This document shows, in pieces, positions 5,345 through 12,991 of a stretch of 12,991 nt of DNA. The stretch comes from Kiritimatiellia bacterium (GTDB taxonomy: Bacteria; Verrucomicrobiota; Kiritimatiellia; CAIQIC01; Lenti-01), in NCBI GenBank assembly GCA_018432565.1, contig JAHDSS010000524.1, forward strand, positions 1-12,991. Direction: 5' to 3'. Numbering within the stretch: the first letter of the stretch is position 1; each line of letters begins with the position of its first letter. The translations under genes and the position numbers were made by a program. The notes under the pieces are model-generated. The model did no database searches and was not told where the DNA came from. It saw only the letters and a list, made by a program, of their open reading frames with translations.

Positions 5345-7255
5345 ATGATACGGATCATGAGGATAGTGTTCTCTAGCCTGTTGGCGCTGGTGTGCGGAGC
5401 ATGGCCCTGCCGCGCCGACGTGGCGCGCATCGGCACCCAAACCTATCCCACGCTGCATGCGGCCGTGGCCGCCGCGCCGTCCAATGCCGTGATCGAGCTG
5501 ATCGGCGACGCCGTCCTGACCAACGTCCTGTCCATTTCCCGACCGGTTGCCATCGCCAGCGACGGCGCCGTCCGGCGCATCGTCCGGACCAACGCGTTCG
5601 CGGACGACATGATCTTCGTTCAACCGCCCGGTGCCCTGACGCTGGGCACCGCAGCGGGCAGCGATGCCGCCCCCACGCTGATTCTGGACGGCGGAGCGAC
5701 CAACGGCGTTGCCGGCGGATTCAGTTGCATCTTCGCCAACAAGGCCGGCGTCGTCGTCCAGCCCGGCGTCGTCCTGCGCAACTACCGGGGCTTCTATGCC
5801 CCCTTGTACGGACTGAACGAAACCAACCCGGCCGCCCTTGTGCTGAACGGCGGCCTGTTCCACAACAACGCCTCCACCAACAGTTCCGGCGGAGCGCTTT
5901 GCAGCCAAGGCATGGCCGTCTACGTGCGCAACGCCGTTTTCGCCAGCAACGCCGCCCCGCGCGGACGCGGCGGCGCCATCTACGTTGAAAACGCGGTGCT
6001 CGCGGCGACCAATCTCGTCGTCCGCGACAACGCCGCCGACGATTACGGCGGCGGCATCATGGGCTACCCGGCCAACGTCATCCTTTCTGGCGGCAGCATC
6101 TCGGGCAACTCCGCCATCAACGGGGGCGGCTACGCCAACGGGTACGGAAACCTGATTGCCGACGGCACGACGATCGCCAGCAACCAGGCCTATCACGGGG
6201 GCGGCGTGTGGTCCCACACGGGCGCCAACGAATTGCGATCCGCCACGATCCGCGACAACCATGCCGCCGGATATGGCGGCGGTCTGTATTCCACCTCCAG
6301 CGGGTATGCGCTATCCAACTGCCTGGTCGTCGGCAACGGAGCGGACAGCTACGGCGGCGGCCTCTACGTCACCCCCACCGCCAACCCGGCGTCGGCCATC
6401 GAGATCGTCGCCAGTTCCGTTTCCTCCAACGTCGGACTCTTCGGCGGCGCCATCTATTGCTCCTATGCGTCCCTCGCCGTCGCGGACTCCACGTTCGCGG
6501 GCAACCGCGCGGCCGGACCCGGCGGGGCCATTTGGCTCTTCGGCGACGCGGACATCCGCGACGTCCGCATCGCCGCCAACGTGTCGTCGAACGAAGGCGG
6601 CGGCATCTTTCACCTCGGCGGCCCCTTGGCCCTTTCGGGCCAGACCCGGTTCGAGGCCAATTCCGCCGCGGCCGGCAACGGTCTCTGGTGCTACAACGGC
6701 ACCTACGAAGGCAGCAACGCGGTGCTCTCCCTCGCCGGCGGCGTTTCGTTCGCAGGTACCGACGGAATCGCTTTGCACACCAACGAGAACGCGATCTTGC
6801 TGGCCGGCGTCTTGGCCGGGCCCGGCACCGTCGCGACGCTGGTCCCGCCCGTCTATTCCAACGGGTTGCCGCTGCTGCGCGACGGATCCGGCCTGTCGTT
6901 TTCGCCGACGGCCCGCTACTACGCCAAGTTCGCCGTCGCGCCCCAACCCGCCAGCTCCACCAACTGGTTCGTCGGCACCAACGGCAACCTGGCGGCCGTC
7001 CAGCCGCCCGCGCCGCCCGCGCCGCCCGCGGGCCTGCGGGATATCGCGAGGCTGGCCACCGCGTCCAACGCCCTGCGGCTCGACGTCGATTCCGAACTGC
7101 TGAAATACGATTTCAGCCTGCAGGCCGCCGATACCGTCACCAACGGCGGATGGAATTTCGAAACCCTCCTCGGCGGCTATGCCGTCGCCACCAACGGCGC
7201 CATCGCGCTCGACGCCGCCGGGCCCCGCCGGATGTTCCGCCTGGTCTTTCCATGA
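5345..7255 (+). CDS. Secreted right-handed beta-helix protein with Pmp-like GGA[IL] repeats
   Basis: This 636-residue protein starts with a signal peptide (likely cleavage after PCRA at residue 24) and a TYPTLHAAVAAAP segment typical of the entry to pectate-lyase-like helices. Residues about 180-450 form regular coils of about 26 residues. Each carries GG[AG] plus an aliphatic or aromatic residue (182, 209, 235, 260, 285, 311, 337, 367, 393, 418) and an xxxN turn such as TFAGN or TIRDN. This is the GGAI/FxxN pattern of chlamydial polymorphic membrane proteins, but without a C-terminal autotransporter barrel. A PPA-repeat linker at 554-562 leads to a C-terminal module of about 75 residues ending RRMFRLVFP. 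No pectinase catalytic residues are recognised, so adhesion or a surface structural role is inferred. ATG 5345 or ATG 5357 is likely; neither has a good ribosome binding site, and GTG 5321 is less likely. The stop overlaps the next gene as ATGA. Confidence 0.9.
   Translation: MIRIMRIVFSSLLALVCGAWPCRADVARIGTQTYPTLHAAVAAAPSNAVIELIGDAVLTNVLSISRPVAIASDGAVRRIVRTNAFADDMIFVQPPGALTLGTAAGSDAAPTLILDGGATNGVAGGFSCIFANKAGVVVQPGVVLRNYRGFYAPLYGLNETNPAALVLNGGLFHNNASTNSSGGALCSQGMAVYVRNAVFASNAAPRGRGGAIYVENAVLAATNLVVRDNAADDYGGGIMGYPANVILSGGSISGNSAINGGGYANGYGNLIADGTTIASNQAYHGGGVWSHTGANELRSATIRDNHAAGYGGGLYSTSSGYALSNCLVVGNGADSYGGGLYVTPTANPASAIEIVASSVSSNVGLFGGAIYCSYASLAVADSTFAGNRAAGPGGAIWLFGDADIRDVRIAANVSSNEGGGIFHLGGPLALSGQTRFEANSAAAGNGLWCYNGTYEGSNAVLSLAGGVSFAGTDGIALHTNENAILLAGVLAGPGTVATLVPPVYSNGLPLLRDGSGLSFSPTARYYAKFAVAPQPASSTNWFVGTNGNLAAVQPPAPPAPPAGLRDIARLATASNALRLDVDSELLKYDFSLQAADTVTNGGWNFETLLGGYAVATNGAIALDAAGPRRMFRLVFP
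7004..7030 (+). repeat. Three tandem 9-base units coding a Pro-Pro-Ala linker
   Basis: CCGCCCGCG is repeated three times without change and encodes (Pro-Pro-Ala)3 between the beta-helix and the C-terminal module of the surface protein. Length variation by slippage is plausible here. Confidence 0.8.
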
Positions 7256-9372
7256 GTGCCCGCAGGGCCCCAGCTCCGCGCCCTGCCCCGGTGCCGGCCG
7301 CGCCGCCGCCGCCCGCCGTCCGGCGCGCCGCCGGTTGGATCGACGCCGTCGGCGCCGTCCTGATCGCCGTCCACGTCGCCGTCTTCACGCTCCACACCGA
7401 TCGCTGCGCCCGGGCGCTCGATGCGCGCGTGATCAACGCCGCGCCGGGCTTGACCGCGCCGCGGTTCTTCCTGGACAACGACTCGTATGCCTGGCTCGCC
7501 CACGCCCGCGATCTGGCGGAATCCGGCGCCGGACGCCTGCGCCACACGTTCATGGACAACGCCCCCTATGGCCGCCCCATGCACTGGAGCCATCCGCTGC
7601 TCTGGGGAATCCGCAGCCTGTCCGCCCTGTTCATGCAAATCAATTCCTGGCCGCTGGCCCGGGCGCTCGATTTGGCCGGAATCTGGATCATGCCCTCGTT
7701 CCAATTCGTCGTCTTCACGGGTCTGTTCTGCGCGTTCCGCCGCAAGCTCGGCTGGGGAGCCGCCGGTCTGTTCGTCTGGCTGGGCCTGGCGCTGGAACCG
7801 CTCTTTTCCGTGTTCTATCCGCTGAAACCCGACCATCACGGCCTGCAAGTCTATGCGGCGTTCCTCGCTTTCGTCTGCCTGTATTTCGGCGGTTTGGGCT
7901 GGACGTCCGAGGCACCCCCGCCGGTTCCTGCCGGCCGCGCGTTTCAGGCGCTTGGTCTTCCCGGCCGCGCCGGCGCCCGAAGGTGGTTCGCGGCGGCCGG
8001 CCTGCTGGGTGCGATTTCGCTGTGGCTGGGGGCCACGGTCTGGACCCTGGCGTTCGCCGTCGCGACGGCCGTCGCCGCAACGGTCCTGCCGCCGTTTGCG
8101 CCGGCCGCTGGCTCCGGGCGCCGATATGCGCCGGAACTGTGGCGAATCTGGGCCGGCACGGGAATCGCCGCTTCCGCCGGATTCTATCTGCTGGAATACG
8201 CGCCTCAGCACCTGCACATGCGCCTGGAAGTCAACCACCCCGTCTATTGGCTGACTTGGCTGGGCGTTGCCGAAAGCCTGATATTCGTCGCGCGGGCGCC
8301 GGCTTGGCGCTTCTGGCGCGGACGCGCCGCGCACGAGTGGGCGCTGGTCTTGCCGGCCGCGCTGGCGGCCGCCGCCGCGCCCGCGCTCATCCTGTTCGGA
8401 CCTGCCGACTGGCACCTGCTGCGCGACCCGGTCACCTACCAGTGGAACGACCGCTTCGTCGCCGAGTTCGAGCCCGGCCTGACGTTCGCCGTTCGAAAAG
8501 CGCGGGATTTCATTTGGCCCGCCTTCGGCCTGCTGCCCGTCGCCGTCGGCGCGCTGCTGGGCCGGAAGTCCGTCCGCTTGCCCATCCCGCGCGCGTTCGG
8601 GCTCTACGTCCTGCTTTTCGGCTTGCTGTTCCTGCGCCAGCTCCGCTGGCTGCCGTTTTTCATCGTGCCGCTCGCGGCGTTCGCGGTCCTGCTGGTCAAC
8701 CAGCACCTCGCCGCCGGGAAAAGGTCTTGGCTCGCGCCGGCGCTGGCCGGCGCGCTGCTGCTGAACGCCGCGCTGGCGGTCCGCTCCCGCTGGCAAATCG
8801 AAAGTTCCGCCGCGCTGGCCATCGACACCCCGGAAATCTGGGGACGGGCGCTGGCCGCCAAGCACACCGCGTTGCGCATCGGCCTCGCCGCCGGCACCAA
8901 CGAATGGCGGATGATCGGCACCACCGACGACGCGCCTTGCCTTTTCTACTTCACCGGCATCCCTTCCACGGCTTCGTTCTATTGGGAAAACCGCGAAGGA
9001 TGGCAGGCGGAAATCGACTTCTACTGCGACGAGCCCGGTGGGGACATGGCTCGTGCCATCGCCCGCGAACGGGGGCTGACGCACGCCCTGGCCCTGCCCG
9101 CACCCAATCGGGAATGCCTCTTCGCTATGCGCGCCGCACAAGCCCCTTCCGGCGATGGGGGGACTCCGGGCCCGCCCACCTTGGCCGATCAAATCGCCAG
9201 TGAAAATGCTCGCCCTCGCCCTCCCGGCTGGATGGCCCTTGACCAGTCGCTGACCTCCGCGCTTTCCGAGCGCATTCTGCTCTCCACCCCCGCCGGCTAT
9301 TTTCATTTGCAGAAGCCCATTTCCTTTTACGCCCTCTCTCCAAGCCCCTCACCAGAATCTTCCGCCGACTAG
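7252..9372 (+). CDS. STT3-like GT-C membrane glycosyltransferase (second copy)
   Basis: This 706-residue protein is paralogous to the one at 2970-5024. A Pro/Ala/Arg-rich cytoplasmic extension (residues 1-28) precedes the first membrane helix. The first external loop has FLDNDSYAWLAHARDL at 73-88 with the acidic pair D75 and D77, then DNAPYGRPMHW at 102-112, KPDHHG at 192-197, EYAPQHLHMRLEVNHPVY at 315-332, and FYWEN at 576-580 in the soluble C-terminal domain, followed by RAIARERGLTH at 601-611. STT3-type transfer of a preassembled lipid-linked glycan is the favoured reading by loop position of the acidic residues. WWDYG is absent, so the acceptor may not be a standard N-glycosylation site. 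The start overlaps the stop of the beta-helix gene (ATGA at 7252-7255), so translation is probably coupled. The frame is open for about 1 kb upstream, but that part overlaps the beta-helix gene and is a shadow. Confidence 0.9.
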   Translation: MSARRAPAPRPAPVPAAPPPPAVRRAAGWIDAVGAVLIAVHVAVFTLHTDRCARALDARVINAAPGLTAPRFFLDNDSYAWLAHARDLAESGAGRLRHTFMDNAPYGRPMHWSHPLLWGIRSLSALFMQINSWPLARALDLAGIWIMPSFQFVVFTGLFCAFRRKLGWGAAGLFVWLGLALEPLFSVFYPLKPDHHGLQVYAAFLAFVCLYFGGLGWTSEAPPPVPAGRAFQALGLPGRAGARRWFAAAGLLGAISLWLGATVWTLAFAVATAVAATVLPPFAPAAGSGRRYAPELWRIWAGTGIAASAGFYLLEYAPQHLHMRLEVNHPVYWLTWLGVAESLIFVARAPAWRFWRGRAAHEWALVLPAALAAAAAPALILFGPADWHLLRDPVTYQWNDRFVAEFEPGLTFAVRKARDFIWPAFGLLPVAVGALLGRKSVRLPIPRAFGLYVLLFGLLFLRQLRWLPFFIVPLAAFAVLLVNQHLAAGKRSWLAPALAGALLLNAALAVRSRWQIESSAALAIDTPEIWGRALAAKHTALRIGLAAGTNEWRMIGTTDDAPCLFYFTGIPSTASFYWENREGWQAEIDFYCDEPGGDMARAIARERGLTHALALPAPNRECLFAMRAAQAPSGDGGTPGPPTLADQIASENARPRPPGWMALDQSLTSALSERILLSTPAGYFHLQKPISFYALSPSPSPESSAD

Positions 9373-9376
9373 AGAA

Positions 9377-11470
9377 ATGGATGCCGCTGCTGCCAGCCCA
9401 CCACCGTTTCACCGCGCCGTGTTGCTGGCCTTGCTGACCGGGCTGGTCACCTTTGCTTTGTTTGCCCCGGCTCTGGACTACGGGTTCATCGACATCGACG
9501 ACGTCCAGTACACGATCGAAACCCCGCACGTGGCGGGTGGCCTCTCCCTGGCGAATATCCGATGGGCCTTCACCACCGTGCATGAATCCTGGTACTCCCC
9601 GCTCCTCTGGATTTCCTTCATGGTCGATTCGTCGATATTCGGGCCGGGCCCCTTCGGCTACCACTTTACCAACCTCCTCCTGCATGCGGCGAACGCCCTG
9701 CTGCTGTTCTGGATCCTGTTCCGGCTGTTTCACGCCCCCCTGGCCGCCTTTTTTGCCGCCGCCCTCTGGTCGCTCCATCCCCTGCGCGTCGAATCCGTCG
9801 TCTGGATCGCCGAACGCAAGGACGTGTTGAGCGGATTCTTCTTTCTGCTGGCTCTGTTCGCCTATCTCCGATATGCCGGACACCCCTCCCGAACCCGTCT
9901 GGCGGCGGTCGCGCTGGCCATGGCCGCCGGCATGCTGTCGAAAACGATTCTGGTCGTGCTGCCTCCCCTGCTGCTGCTGCTGGACGCTTGGCCGCTGCGC
10001 CGCGCCCGGTTCCCCGATTCACGCGGCCGCTGGGCGGCATGGCGCCCCCTGCTGACGGAGAAAATCCCCCTGTTCTTGTTAATGATGGCGGGAATTGTCC
10101 TGACGCTGTGGACTCATCGCGCCGCCCATTCCAACGCGCCGCCCATGTCCCCGATCGGGAGACTGGGACTGATCGCCCCTACGGTCTTTGCCCATCTTCG
10201 CCAGATCCTCTGGCCAACGAGGCTGTCCATGTTCTATCCGGTGGACTACCCATCCGCCGTCATGGCCATTTTCGCCTTGGTTGCGATGCTGATTGCGCTG
10301 GTGACCGCCTGGCGGCTTCGTCAGCAACTCCCCGGCATGCTAGTGGGCCTCCTCTGGTTTGGCATCGCGCTGGCGCCGGTGGTCCGGGGCATCCGCTTCG
10401 ACGAGCAGTCCGCTTATCCCGACCGCTATACCTATCTGCCGGCCATCGGGCTGTCGCTGGCGTTCGCCAGCCTCTATGTCGCCGCGGGCCGTTTCCGCCG
10501 CGGGCGATTGGCCGCTGCCGTTCTCTCAAGCCTGCTCGTGGCGGCCTGCGGCTTTCGTACGGTCCGCTATCTGCCGTTGTGGAAAAGCCCCGAAACCCTC
10601 GGTCCCGTCCTTTTGCGCCAGGCCCCCGAGAATCCGCTCGTCAACAACATGATGGGCAAATGGCTGGCCGCGAAAGGACGCCCCGAAGACGCCATTCCGC
10701 ACTTTCAGAAAGCCAAGCGATGGAATGTGCAGGCCACCTGCAATCTCGTTACCGCTCTGCTGCACGCCGGACGCCCCGACGAGGCGCTTCCGCTGGCCAT
10801 GGAGGCATGCACCCACCCCGACGCGCCCCCTGACGCTTTTCTGGCGCTGGGGATCAGCTTTCTGCAACTCGATCGCGCCGCCGACGCCGTCGTGCCCCTC
10901 GATCGCGCCGCCAACCTCATGCCCGGACATCCCCTGCCCTGGCAGATGCTTTACCGCGCCCATGTTGAATCCGGCAACCCCTCTGGCGCAGAAAAAGCGC
11001 TCCGGACCCTGCGCCGGATGAATGCGCTGGACGTGCAGGATTTCGATGGCCTGACGCGCCTGTATGTCCGCACCTGGCGCGCGGGTGACGCCCGACTGGC
11101 CTGGCCGTTTTTCGCAAACAACCTTCCGCGGCGGCCCACGGATATCCTGCTGCACAACAGCGCCGCCTGGCTGCTGGCCACCACGGAGAATCCGCCCGCC
11201 CCACCCGCCGAGGCGGTTCGGTTAGCCCAAATCGCCCTGGCCGTCGCCGGCCATAACCATTCCAGCCTCCTGGACACTCTCGCCGCCGCCCACGCCGCCC
11301 ACGGCGATTTCGAAACCGCCATCCAAATCGCCACCGACGCAATGGCTCAACTGCATCCCGCCGATCCCCTGCAGGCCAGCATCCAACTGCGGCTCTCCCT
11401 CTACCGCCGGCATGAGCCCTATCGCGAATCCACGCATGCCGGAAATCGTGTGCAACCCGCCTTGCCATGA
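9377..11470 (+). CDS. TMTC-like GT-C membrane protein with C-terminal TPRs (second copy)
   Basis: This 697-residue protein shares the plan of the one at 1125-2864: hydrophobic segments over the first 400 residues, then helical TPR-like repeats. Matching signatures are FIDIDDVQY at 37-45, HPLRVESVVWIAERKDV at 134-150 and DRYTYLP at 349-355, and the repeat region ends YRRHEPYRE (676-684), followed by 13 extra residues. The second motif differs: ESWYSPLLWISFM (70-82) instead of WHPLTWLAHM, so the copies have diverged in the external loop. The TPR part is longer than in the first copy. The start lies 4 bases after the previous stop with no convincing ribosome binding site, which suggests coupling. 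The end overlaps the next gene (ATGA at 11467-11470). By relation to TMTC proteins it may move a sugar from a polyprenyl carrier to an exported acceptor. Confidence 0.91.
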   Translation: MDAAAASPPPFHRAVLLALLTGLVTFALFAPALDYGFIDIDDVQYTIETPHVAGGLSLANIRWAFTTVHESWYSPLLWISFMVDSSIFGPGPFGYHFTNLLLHAANALLLFWILFRLFHAPLAAFFAAALWSLHPLRVESVVWIAERKDVLSGFFFLLALFAYLRYAGHPSRTRLAAVALAMAAGMLSKTILVVLPPLLLLLDAWPLRRARFPDSRGRWAAWRPLLTEKIPLFLLMMAGIVLTLWTHRAAHSNAPPMSPIGRLGLIAPTVFAHLRQILWPTRLSMFYPVDYPSAVMAIFALVAMLIALVTAWRLRQQLPGMLVGLLWFGIALAPVVRGIRFDEQSAYPDRYTYLPAIGLSLAFASLYVAAGRFRRGRLAAAVLSSLLVAACGFRTVRYLPLWKSPETLGPVLLRQAPENPLVNNMMGKWLAAKGRPEDAIPHFQKAKRWNVQATCNLVTALLHAGRPDEALPLAMEACTHPDAPPDAFLALGISFLQLDRAADAVVPLDRAANLMPGHPLPWQMLYRAHVESGNPSGAEKALRTLRRMNALDVQDFDGLTRLYVRTWRAGDARLAWPFFANNLPRRPTDILLHNSAAWLLATTENPPAPPAEAVRLAQIALAVAGHNHSSLLDTLAAAHAAHGDFETAIQIATDAMAQLHPADPLQASIQLRLSLYRRHEPYRESTHAGNRVQPALP

Positions 11471-12991
11471 ACTGCGGCCGCCCTCTCCCCCGCCTCGCCC
11501 TGTTGGGATTTTTCCTGCTCCTGTTCGGCGCACGGCTTCACCTGATCCAACACCAGGGCCACTGGATTCCCTATTGGGACCAGTGGGAGGCCGAAGCCGC
11601 CAAGTTATACCATCCGCTGGAGAACGGCCATCTGCGCGGAGCGGATCTCATCGGTCCCCACAATGAGCACCGCATCCTCTGGACCCGGCTGATCAGCCTG
11701 CTCGCCTACCGGCTCAACGGCGGCATCTGGGACCCGCTCCTGCAGATGGTGCTGGGCGGAGTGATCCATGCCCTGGCGCTGGTGCTCTTGCTTGCGACCC
11801 TGCGCCGGGAACTGCCCGAACGCCTCTTCCTCCCGCTTCTGGTGTTCTCCCTGGTCCTGTTGATGCCTTTCGGGGCGGAAAACGCTCTGTGGGGATTCCA
11901 ATCGCAATTCCATTTTCTCCTGTTGTTCGGTTTGCTGGGCATCCGATGGATTACCGCTTCCGCGCCCCTGGCGGTCTGCTGGTGGTGGGGGTTCCTGGTG
12001 TTGGTTGCGGCGTTCTTTTCCATGGCATCAGGGTTCCTGGCCGGTGTTGCCGCTGCCGCCTGCCATGCCCTGCAACTGATCGCACAACGACATTGGAGTT
12101 GGCGGCACGCTGCCGCCATTGGCCTGCTGCTGGCCTATATTCTCGCGGCGTTCACCTTCACCCCGGTGGTGGCAGGCCACGCCTATCTCAAGGCTTCCGG
12201 TTTCCGCGATTTCATCCTCACATTTGCCCAGGCCCTGGCATTCCCGTTTTATGAGTCACCGGCCATGGCCTTGCCGATGCAAGCGCCTGTCCTGGGCCTT
12301 CTGGCCTGGATGCTCTTGTTTCGCCGGCCTCCTCAACGCACTCCATTCCCATGGTTCCTAGTCGGTGCCGCTTTGTGGATCTGGTTGAATGCGGCGGCCA
12401 CAGCCTATGGGCGCGGCGCCGGTGCCCCTCCGCCCGAATCCCGCTACATGGATACCCTGTTTGTCGGCCTAGTGCTGAACTTCGCCGCTCTGCTGCATCT
12501 GTCATTTCTTGCCCGGAACCGCTGGATGAACCGTGCAATCCCGGTTTGGACCGCCATTGCCTTGCTGGGCCTGTCAGGAGTTTACTGGACCCATACCCGC
12601 GAGGTAATCCACCGCGCCGCCCAGATGCGCCGGGTCGAAGCCTTCCACACTCTCCAATTTCTTTCGGATTTCGACCGCCGCCACATCGTCGGCCCGCCCG
12701 TCAATGCCATCCCTCACCCGTCAGGCGAACGCCTGGCCTACCTGTTGGAGAACGAAACGGTGCGCGGCTTCCTGCCCACGCCCCTGCGGGACGCCTTGCC
12801 CGCGCGGCAGACCAACGCCTGGTTTTTTCTGGAGCGCGGCGTGCCACCCGACGTGCCGCCGAGGCCGTTCGAACGCATTTGGGGCAGCTACGGCCCCGGA
12901 GGGCCGGCCCTCACCGGCGAACTCGCGCTGGATTTCGATCCGCCCCGCAAAGGCGGCTTCCTGGAAATCGCCGTGGCCGGCCAGCCCCGCG
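11467..12991 (+). CDS. Polytopic membrane protein, GT-C-like, incomplete at the window edge
   Basis: The frame stays open from ATG 11467 to the last base, giving at least 508 residues with the C-terminus missing. A signal-anchor helix (8-22) is followed by an external loop with YWDQWEAE at 36-43 and PHNEHRI at 64-70. Eight or nine further hydrophobic segments run to about 375, with ESRYMD at 324-329 ahead of one of them. From about 380 a soluble part begins, and FERIWGSYGPGGP (468-480) looks like the start of a beta-rich domain. The acidic loop after the first helix fits a GT-C fold, but I do not recognise the family by name and the sugar transfer role is a guess. The start overlaps the previous stop in ATGA, making it the fourth gene of the operon. 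Confidence 0.85.
   Translation, partial: MNCGRPLPRLALLGFFLLLFGARLHLIQHQGHWIPYWDQWEAEAAKLYHPLENGHLRGADLIGPHNEHRILWTRLISLLAYRLNGGIWDPLLQMVLGGVIHALALVLLLATLRRELPERLFLPLLVFSLVLLMPFGAENALWGFQSQFHFLLLFGLLGIRWITASAPLAVCWWWGFLVLVAAFFSMASGFLAGVAAAACHALQLIAQRHWSWRHAAAIGLLLAYILAAFTFTPVVAGHAYLKASGFRDFILTFAQALAFPFYESPAMALPMQAPVLGLLAWMLLFRRPPQRTPFPWFLVGAALWIWLNAAATAYGRGAGAPPPESRYMDTLFVGLVLNFAALLHLSFLARNRWMNRAIPVWTAIALLGLSGVYWTHTREVIHRAAQMRRVEAFHTLQFLSDFDRRHIVGPPVNAIPHPSGERLAYLLENETVRGFLPTPLRDALPARQTNAWFFLERGVPPDVPPRPFERIWGSYGPGGPALTGELALDFDPPRKGGFLEIAVAGQPR

Noticed and set aside
6208..7251. Upstream open extension of the second STT3-like gene
   Set aside because: It overlaps the beta-helix coding region in another frame and is Arg-rich nonsense; the ATGA overlap at 7252 gives a natural start.
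7177..9306. Minus-strand open frame of 709 codons opposite the second STT3-like gene
   Set aside because: Same type of antisense shadow: Gln/Arg/Gly-rich, no recognisable domain.

Overview
The window is GC-rich, densely coding bacterial DNA. A PEP-CTERM anchored surface protein, a beta-helix protein with GGA[IL]/xxxN coils like those of chlamydial Pmp proteins, large membrane-TPR proteins and multiple GT-C type membrane glycosyltransferases together suggest the PVC superphylum, probably Verrucomicrobiota or Kiritimatiellota. This placement is inference from protein style; no rRNA or other phylogenetic marker is present.

Layout. Positions 1-192 hold a small array of a roughly 70-bp two-hairpin repeat, followed by an intrinsic terminator (194-221) that closes the minus-strand PEP-CTERM gene (244-918). 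That gene has its own plausible promoter (990-1019) and a good ribosome binding site. Upstream of it, also on the minus strand, lies a TMTC-like membrane glycosyltransferase/TPR protein (1125-2864). This is divergent from a plus-strand STT3-like GT-C membrane protein (2970-5024). A 320-base gap (5025-5344) carries two more copies of the two-hairpin repeat. A tightly packed plus-strand operon follows: secreted beta-helix protein (5345-7255), a second STT3-like protein (7252-9372, ATGA overlap), a second TMTC-like TPR protein (9377-11470, 4-base gap) and a third kind of polytopic membrane protein (11467 to the window edge, ATGA overlap, incomplete).

How they may work together. The window holds two independent pairs of one STT3-like and one TMTC-like protein, in divergent and tandem arrangement, beside two exported surface proteins. 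The simplest reading is a cell-envelope glycosylation locus in which lipid-linked sugars are transferred to exported proteins or to a surface polymer. Which protein is the substrate, and whether these enzymes are active, cannot be told from sequence alone. No exosortase, no cytoplasmic glycosyltransferase, no flippase, no tRNA or rRNA, no CRISPR array and no transposase were seen.
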